Below are positions 59,202 to 64,000 of a DNA stretch of 64,000 bases, one piece after another (position 1 is the stretch's first letter; the number at the start of each line of letters is the position of its first letter). A model generated the notes under the pieces. That model searched no databases. It saw only the letters and a list, made by a program, of their open reading frames with translations, and was not told where the DNA came from. A program made the position numbers and the translations under genes. Source of the DNA: Clostridia bacterium (GTDB taxonomy: Bacteria; Bacillota; Clostridia; Oscillospirales; CAG-272); contig JAFSMU010000011.1 in the NCBI GenBank assembly GCA_017447775.1, positions 103,688 to 167,687 of the forward strand, read 5' to 3'.

Positions 59202-59228
59202 GTAAACTTCACGAAAGGATCTGTACTT

Positions 59229-61124
59229 ATGAACATTGAAAATCTTACAACAATACAGCAGTCCGTGAAGGAAACGCTCGACATCCGCGCAGGCATCGCT
59301 GCCGGCCATAAGAGAAACGTTCTTATCTGCGGCGGTACGGGCTGTACGTCTTCCGGAAGCGTCAAGATACACGACGCTATGCAGAAAGCTCTTGAAGAGC
59401 GTGGCATTTCCGACGAAGTAAAAGTTATCCAGACGGGTTGTTTCGGTCTTTGCGCCAACGGTCCGATCATGATAGTTTACCCCGAGGGCACGTTTTACAC
59501 GCACGTATCCGTTGACGACGTTGACGAGATCGTAAACGAGCACCTTGTCGGCGGCAAGGAAGTTGAAAGACTTCTTCACAAAGAGAAAACGGCAAGCGGA
59601 AACGTTGAACCGACCTCCCTTTCCGAATCTCAGTTCTACAAAAAACAGCACCGTGTTGCTCTTCGTAACTGCGGATTTATCGATCCGGAGAACATCGACG
59701 AGTACATAGGCCGCGACGGTTATCGCGCCATTGCGAAAGTCCTTAACGAGATGGAGCCTCAGCAGGTCATCGACGAGATGAAGAAGTCCGGTCTTCGCGG
59801 ACGCGGCGGCGGCGGCTTCCCGACAGGACTCAAATGGCAGTTTGCCGCAGATCAGCCCAAGGGCAAGAAGTACGTTGTCTGCAATGCCGACGAGGGCGAC
59901 CCGGGCGCGTTTATGGACCGTTCCATCCTTGAAGGCGATCCTCACGCAATTATCGAGGCTATGGAGATAGCGGGTTACGCTGTCGGCGCAGACGAGGGCT
60001 ACATCTACGTGCGCGCAGAGTATCCTATCGCCGTACACAGACTTCAGGTCGCCATCAAACAGGCGCATGAAAAGGGCCTTCTTGGCAACAATATCCTCGG
60101 CACAGACTTCAATTTCGATATCACTCTCCGTCTTGGCGCGGGCGCATTCGTATGCGGTGAGGAAACAGCTCTCCTTACCTCCATTGAGGGACACCGCGGC
60201 GAGCCGCGTCCCCGTCCGCCGTTCCCGGCTGTAAAAGGTCTGTTCGGCAAGCCGACGATGAACAACAACGTTGAAACGTATGCAAACGTTGCTCAGATCA
60301 TCCTCAACGGCGCCGACTGGTACGCTTCCATGGGTACGGAAAAATCCAAAGGCACAAAGGTATTCGCTCTCGGCGGCAAGATCACCAACACGGGACTTGT
60401 TGAAGTTCCTATGGGTACAACGCTGCGCGAGATCATCGAGGAAATCGGCGGCGGCGTTCCGAACGGAAAGAAGTTCAAAGCCGCTCAGACAGGCGGCCCG
60501 TCCGGCGGCTGCATCCCGGCTGAACTTATCGACACGCCTATCGACTACGACAACCTTACGGCTATCGGCTGTATGATGGGTTCCGGCGGTCTTATCGTCA
60601 TGGACGAGGACAACTGCATGGTCGATATCGCGAAGTTCTACCTTGAATTCACAGTCGACGAGTCCTGCGGTAAATGCACACCGTGCCGCGTAGGTATCGT
60701 TCGTCTGCTTGAAACTCTTGAAAAAATCACAGACGGCCGCGGCGAGCTTGAAGATCTCGACAAGCTTGAGGAGCTTTGCAATTACATCAAGTCCGGATCG
60801 CTTTGCGGTCTCGGTCAGACGGCTCCGAACCCGGTACTTTCAACGCTCCGCTTCTTCCGCGACGAGTACGTTGCTCACGTTGTGGACAAGAAGTGCCCCG
60901 CTCACGTCTGCAAGAACCTTATGCAGTATATTATCGACGACAACAAGTGCGTTGGCTGCAAGATGTGCTCAAAGGGCTGCCCGGCGGACGCTATCCACGT
61001 CAACGACGGCGCGGTAGTCAAAGAAGGCAAGAAGCTTCCTTATCTCGTTATAGATCAGTCGAAGTGCGTGAAGTGCGGCGCCTGCATCGCAACGTGTAAG
61101 TTCAAGGCCATCTACAAAAGCTGA
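59229..61124 (+). CDS. hydB: NADH-linked [FeFe] hydrogenase, NuoF-like flavoprotein subunit
   Basis: 631 aa. An N-terminal thioredoxin-like [2Fe-2S] domain (~30-110: NVLICGGTGCTSSGS ... GCFGLCANGP) is fused to the NuoF core. That core has the NADH loop SGLRGRGGGGFPTGLKW, the FMN site CNADEGDPGAFMDRS and the 4Fe-4S ligands ESCGKCTPCRVG. The C-terminus adds a two-cluster ferredoxin domain (CVGCKMCSKGCPADAI and CVKCGACIATCKFKAI). This layout matches HydB/HndC of bifurcating hydrogenases, where NADH and ferredoxin electrons meet. Confidence 0.95.
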   Translation: MNIENLTTIQQSVKETLDIRAGIAAGHKRNVLICGGTGCTSSGSVKIHDAMQKALEERGISDEVKVIQTGCFGLCANGPIMIVYPEGTFYTHVSVDDVDEIVNEHLVGGKEVERLLHKEKTASGNVEPTSLSESQFYKKQHRVALRNCGFIDPENIDEYIGRDGYRAIAKVLNEMEPQQVIDEMKKSGLRGRGGGGFPTGLKWQFAADQPKGKKYVVCNADEGDPGAFMDRSILEGDPHAIIEAMEIAGYAVGADEGYIYVRAEYPIAVHRLQVAIKQAHEKGLLGNNILGTDFNFDITLRLGAGAFVCGEETALLTSIEGHRGEPRPRPPFPAVKGLFGKPTMNNNVETYANVAQIILNGADWYASMGTEKSKGTKVFALGGKITNTGLVEVPMGTTLREIIEEIGGGVPNGKKFKAAQTGGPSGGCIPAELIDTPIDYDNLTAIGCMMGSGGLIVMDEDNCMVDIAKFYLEFTVDESCGKCTPCRVGIVRLLETLEKITDGRGELEDLDKLEELCNYIKSGSLCGLGQTAPNPVLSTLRFFRDEYVAHVVDKKCPAHVCKNLMQYIIDDNKCVGCKMCSKGCPADAIHVNDGAVVKEGKKLPYLVIDQSKCVKCGACIATCKFKAIYKS

Positions 61125-61141
61125 GAAAGGAGCAAACGATA

Positions 61142-62899
61142 ATGGATATGCTTAATATTAAAATCAACGGCGTAAGCTATCAGGTTCCCAAGGGCGTAAC
61201 TGTTCTTGAAGCCGCAAAAGCCGCCGAAATCGATATACCCACGCTGTGCTACCTCAAGGACATCAACGAGATCGGCGCCTGCCGTCTTTGCCTTGTGGAA
61301 GTTCAGGAGATGCGCGGTCCCTCGCTCGGGCCGGCAAGAATGGTAACCGCTTGCGTATATCCCGTAACAGAGGGTATGAGCATCGTTACAAATTCCGAAA
61401 AGATAAAGAAGTCGAGAAAGCTCAACCTTGAGCTGCTCCTTTCCAATCATAATAAGGAGTGCCTGTCGTGCGTTCGTTCCACGACATGCGAACTGCAAAA
61501 GCTCTGCCGCGACTACGGAGTTGACGAAAATCACTTCAGCGGCAAAAAGACGCAGACAGCCATCGACGATTCTTCCGTCGCAATCATTCGCGACAATTCC
61601 AAGTGCGTTCTTTGCCGCCGCTGCGTTGCGGCCTGCAAGAACATGCAGGACATCGGCGTTATCGGCGCCGTAAACCGCGGCTTTGACACGGTCATCGGCA
61701 CGTCGTTTGACAAAGACCTCGCTTCGACGACTTGCGTAAACTGCGGTCAGTGCATCGTTGCGTGCCCGACGGGTGCGCTTCACGAGAGAGATGATACAGA
61801 CAAGGTATTCGCCGCTCTCGACGATCCCACAAAGCACGTTTACATCTGCACGGCTCCTTCCGTTCGCGCACAGATCGGCGAATGCTTCGGCTACGAGCCG
61901 GGAACAGACTGCGAAGGCAAGATGGTCGCCGCTCTCAAACGCCTCGGCTTTGACGGCGTATTCGATATGAACCTCACGGCAGACCTTACTATCGTCGAGG
62001 AAGCAACAGAGCTTGTTGAAAGAATGACAAAGGGCGGAACACTCCCGATGATCACATCATGCTCGCCCGGTTGGATCAAATACTGCGAGCATTACTTCCC
62101 CGAGATGACGGAAAATCTCTCGACGTGCAAATCGCCTCAGCAGATGTTCGGCGCGGTTATGAAAACGTACTTCGCGCAGAAGATGGGCTACGATCCGAAA
62201 GACATCGTATTCGTATCTGCTATCCCTTGCACGGCAAAGAAGTTCGAGGTTGGCAGACCTGATCAGAACGCAGGCGGCGTTCCCGACGTTGACGTTGCAA
62301 TAACAACGCGCGAGGTCGGCAGAATGATCGAGCGTGCGGGCATCAACTTCCGCGCACTCAAAGACGAAAAGTTCGACGAACCGTTTGAAATTTCCTCCGG
62401 CGCAGGCGTTATCTTCGGCGCAACGGGCGGCGTTATGGAAGCCGCTCTCAGATATGCGGCTGAGATAGTTCTCGGAAAGAAGATCGAGAAGGTCGACTTC
62501 CCCGAGGTCCGCGGCACGGAAGGCATCAAGTTCGCGTCCTACGATCTTGGCGGAACGAAGATCAACGTTGCCGTCGCTTCCGGCACAAAGAATGCGAAGA
62601 AACTCCTTCGCGGCGTTCAGAGCGGCGAGTATGACGTTCAGTTCATCGAGATCATGGCGTGCCCCGGCGGTTGTGTAAACGGCGGCGGCCAGCCTTATCA
62701 GCCCGCATCCGTACGCAACTCGGTTGACCTGAGAGCTGTTCGCGCAAAGGTTCTTTACAACGACGACGCATCCCGCGACCTCAGAAAATCGCAGGATAAC
62801 TCCGGCGTAAAGAGACTTTACGACGAGTTCTTCGGTACACCCGGCTCGCACAAGGCGCACGAAGTGCTTCACACAAGCTATATAAAACGCGGTATGTAA
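61142..62899 (+). CDS. hydA: [FeFe] hydrogenase catalytic subunit
   Basis: 585 aa. The N-terminal [2Fe-2S] domain (EIGACRLCLVEVQ) is followed by a His-liganded cluster region (HNKECLSCVRSTTCELQKLC) and two 4Fe-4S motifs (CVLCRRCVAAC; CVNCGQCIVACP). The H-cluster domain has signatures L1 ITSCSPGWIKYCE, L2 IPCTAKKFE and L3 MACPGGCVNGGGQP. A C-terminal small-subunit-like segment is included. L2 begins IPC where many enzymes have MPC. It evolves or oxidises H2 together with HydB/HydC. Maturases HydE/F/G are not in this window. Confidence 0.97.
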   Translation: MDMLNIKINGVSYQVPKGVTVLEAAKAAEIDIPTLCYLKDINEIGACRLCLVEVQEMRGPSLGPARMVTACVYPVTEGMSIVTNSEKIKKSRKLNLELLLSNHNKECLSCVRSTTCELQKLCRDYGVDENHFSGKKTQTAIDDSSVAIIRDNSKCVLCRRCVAACKNMQDIGVIGAVNRGFDTVIGTSFDKDLASTTCVNCGQCIVACPTGALHERDDTDKVFAALDDPTKHVYICTAPSVRAQIGECFGYEPGTDCEGKMVAALKRLGFDGVFDMNLTADLTIVEEATELVERMTKGGTLPMITSCSPGWIKYCEHYFPEMTENLSTCKSPQQMFGAVMKTYFAQKMGYDPKDIVFVSAIPCTAKKFEVGRPDQNAGGVPDVDVAITTREVGRMIERAGINFRALKDEKFDEPFEISSGAGVIFGATGGVMEAALRYAAEIVLGKKIEKVDFPEVRGTEGIKFASYDLGGTKINVAVASGTKNAKKLLRGVQSGEYDVQFIEIMACPGGCVNGGGQPYQPASVRNSVDLRAVRAKVLYNDDASRDLRKSQDNSGVKRLYDEFFGTPGSHKAHEVLHTSYIKRGM

Positions 62900-62910
62900 T
62901 TATTATAAAG

Positions 62911-62935
62911 AAGCTCCCGAAAGGGAGCTTTTTTT
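62911..62935 (+). terminator. Terminator of the hydrogenase operon
   Basis: AAGCTCCC, loop GAAA, GGGAGCTT then TTTTT. The core stem matches the eda terminator. Confidence 0.85.
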
Positions 62936-62954
62936 ATCAAATCGAGCCGCAATA

Positions 62955-62983
62955 TAGACACAACCGAAAAAATATGTTATAAT
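62955..62983 (+). promoter_or_regulatory. Promoter of the leucine-rich-repeat gene
   Basis: TAGACA (62955-62960), 17 bp, TATAAT (62978-62983), 27 bp before the ATG. Confidence 0.55.
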
Positions 62984-63009
62984 ATATAATGAAGAAAGGG
63001 GGCGGCGAT

Positions 63010-63657
63010 ATGTCTGTTATTAAAGAATTTTTCTCGGCATTATCCGATCGTGTGCGCGAGTCAAAGTATCCGCTGAAATTCACAAAAAAAGACGGATACG
63101 TAACTGTTAGCGGCTATCGCGACAGGCTCCAGCCGCGGTGCGAGGTGCCGTCGGAGGCGATGGGGCTTCCGGTCAGAGAGATCGAGCCGCGCGCATTTAC
63201 AGAATGCCCGTTTCTGTTTGAGATTTTTGTGCGCGAGGGCGTTGAGCGGATCGGCGCAAACGCTTTTTCCTCGTGCGAGCAACTTTCAATGGTGCATCTT
63301 TCAGATTCGGTCAGCGTTATAGAGCGCAACGCGTTTTTCGAGTGCAGGCACCTATTCTGCGTCGATCTTTCAAACGGTCTTGACGAAATCGGCGACCGAG
63401 CGTTCTACGATTGCCGCGGCCTGCGCGACATTACGCTTCCCGATTCAGTTCGCCGCATCGGCGAGCAGGCGTTTTACGGATGCACACAACTGAAAGAGGT
63501 GCGCCTGCCGATAAATCTTAAAGAGATTTACAGAAGCACGTTTGACAACTGCCCCGAACTTACCGATATTTATATCGAGCGCGGCAGCCCCGCCGACCTT
63601 GTACTTTCGCAAAGCGAGCGATACGCAAAGATGTTAAGATATGTTCCGAGAATATAA
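63010..63657 (+). CDS. BspA-type leucine-rich-repeat (LRR_5) protein, cytoplasmic
   Basis: 215 aa from ATG 63010 (MSVIKEFFSALSDRVRE), after AGGGGGCGG. Five to six LRR_5 units of ~23 residues fill ~45-195, each of the form ...IGxxAFxxCxxLxxVxLPxSV (e.g. ITLPDSVRRIGEQAFYGCTQLKEVRL). Unlike most BspA-like proteins it lacks a signal peptide, wall anchor or large size, so it should be cytoplasmic. Its role is probably protein binding; the partner is unknown. Single-gene unit with its own promoter and terminator. Confidence 0.8.
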   Translation: MSVIKEFFSALSDRVRESKYPLKFTKKDGYVTVSGYRDRLQPRCEVPSEAMGLPVREIEPRAFTECPFLFEIFVREGVERIGANAFSSCEQLSMVHLSDSVSVIERNAFFECRHLFCVDLSNGLDEIGDRAFYDCRGLRDITLPDSVRRIGEQAFYGCTQLKEVRLPINLKEIYRSTFDNCPELTDIYIERGSPADLVLSQSERYAKMLRYVPRI

Positions 63658-63684
63658 AAGACTGCCGCTTGGCAGTCTTTTTTT
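63657..63684 (+). terminator. Terminator after the LRR gene
   Basis: AAAGACTGCC, loop GCTT, GGCAGTC then TTTTTTT. Confidence 0.85.
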
Positions 63685-63692
63685 CATAAAAA

Positions 63693-63720
63693 TTTTGCGC
63701 CGCAAATTTGCGGCGCAAAA
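63693..63720. terminator. Perfect 28-bp palindrome, probable terminator for the minus-strand gene
   Basis: Two 14-bp halves TTTTGCGCCGCAAA / TTTGCGGCGCAAAA with no spacer. On the minus strand the GC-rich arm runs into AAAATTTTTAT, so it can end the 63951 transcript. It is adjacent to the plus-strand terminator. Confidence 0.55.
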
Positions 63721-63762
63721 AATTCAGACGTTTTGGAAGAAAAAACCGATCATCAAAGCCGT

Positions 63763-63951
63763 TTACGCAATGCGTCCGAGCCGCCTTGCCTGCGCCGCCG
63801 TGGGAGAAAACTTCGCGCACTCACGGTCAATCTCTTTCGAGCGGCGATGACGCGTGAGCATCTGTTCGTTGATATCGCTGCCGTAAATATCGTCGTTCTT
63901 TATCTCGTAAGAGTATACCTCGCAACCGTGTATTATCTCAAACTGTGCCAT
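63763..63951 (-). CDS. Small hypothetical protein
   Basis: 62 aa, ATG 63951 with GGAGGAAATC upstream, a strong ribosome site. It starts MAQFEIIHGCEVYSYEIKND and continues with a charged helical end (MLTRHRRSKEIDRECAKFSPTAAQARRLG). It has no TM helix and no recognised motif. It reads toward the palindrome at 63693. The gene could be longer in function than shown only if transcription continues from beyond the window; the coding frame itself is complete. Confidence 0.55.
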   Translation of the reverse strand: MAQFEIIHGCEVYSYEIKNDDIYGSDINEQMLTRHRRSKEIDRECAKFSPTAAQARRLGRIA

Positions 63952-64000
63952 GATTTCCTCCTGATTTTACCTTTGGCGGTGTTTTGTGAGCCTATTATAC

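Noticed and set aside
58650..60194. 514-codon open frame on the minus strand opposite the hydrogenase genes
   Set aside because: It is the mirror of hydC and hydB codons with G/C third positions. It lacks a ribosome site and any family pattern, and the plus-strand genes are certain.
62057..62872. 271-codon minus-strand frame inside hydA
   Set aside because: Antisense by-product of hydA; hydA motifs are complete on the plus strand.
1..64000. tRNA, rRNA, riboswitch, CRISPR array, IS element or prophage
   Set aside because: No cloverleaf with TTCRANY/CCA-type ends, no regularly spaced identical repeats, and no transposase or integrase motif was seen; the only short repeat set is at 46101-46235.

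Overview
The window is a chromosomal segment of an anaerobic, spore-forming member of the Clostridia. The marker genes place it there: GerW/YtfJ, a SpoVB-like flippase, a DacF-type carboxypeptidase, a SpoIID-like peptidoglycan-binding protein, DnaD/DnaI primosome genes, ScpA/ScpB, MecA and ClpC, SepF and DivIVA, IreB, and an NADH-linked [FeFe] hydrogenase. Base composition is moderate, with a strong preference for G/C at third codon positions. As a result many genes carry long meaningless open frames on the opposite strand. The genome resembles those of uncultured gut Oscillospirales/Christensenellales-type bacteria, but that finer placement is inference. No tRNA, rRNA, CRISPR array, transposase or prophage was seen.

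Layout. 1-5.1 kb: a truncated SpoIID-like/peptidoglycan-binding gene and its small partner, acpP, uncharacterised membrane and small proteins, and a TagO/WecA-type transferase. 5.2-11.5 kb: mecA, a family-4 uracil-DNA glycosylase, and a tightly overlapping four-gene redox operon of unknown substrate. 11.5-14.7 kb: an ECF sigma factor, a membrane anti-sigma candidate and a serpin lipoprotein in one transcription unit, next to a membrane protein with a metallothionein-like CxxCxC triple repeat. 14.8-24.3 kb: a long minus-strand housekeeping block (prfB, rluB, dacF, gerW, scpB, scpA, a site-2 protease, engB, lon). 24.5-29.2 kb: an exported trigger-factor-like lipoprotein, lexA with a visible operator, an M14 peptidase and ireB. 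29.3-36.7 kb: queA and miaA, then the division island (HlyD-like protein, yggS, sepF, divIVA, lspA, rluD). 36.7-45.5 kb: rubrerythrin, a SpoVB-like flippase, YitT, bioY-birA with a BirA operator, clpC and comM. 45.5-55.9 kb: a repeat-flanked gene of unknown function, tig-clpP-clpX, a zinc-ribbon membrane protein, dnaD-dnaI behind a cluster of DnaA-box-like sites, tsaD-rimI-phosphatase, and mrp. 55.9-64 kb: uxaC divergent from a KDPG aldolase/VOC fusion, the hydrogenase operon, a leucine-rich-repeat protein and a small ORF.

How the genes fit together. Uronate isomerase and KDPG aldolase point to hexuronate breakdown. The trimeric hydrogenase disposes of the reducing power as H2. Protein quality control is heavily represented (Lon, ClpC with MecA, ClpX/ClpP, trigger factor and an exported PPIase). 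Non-coding signals are unusually readable. They include a TTGTCAACC-N14-GGTTGACAA BirA box, a LexA box on the lexA -35, DnaA-like boxes upstream of dnaD, a promoter nested in a terminator, and a recurring TTGCAW -35 hexamer. Promoters, operators and terminators were identified by eye from the sequence. Functional names rest on recognised family motifs, and no database search was run.
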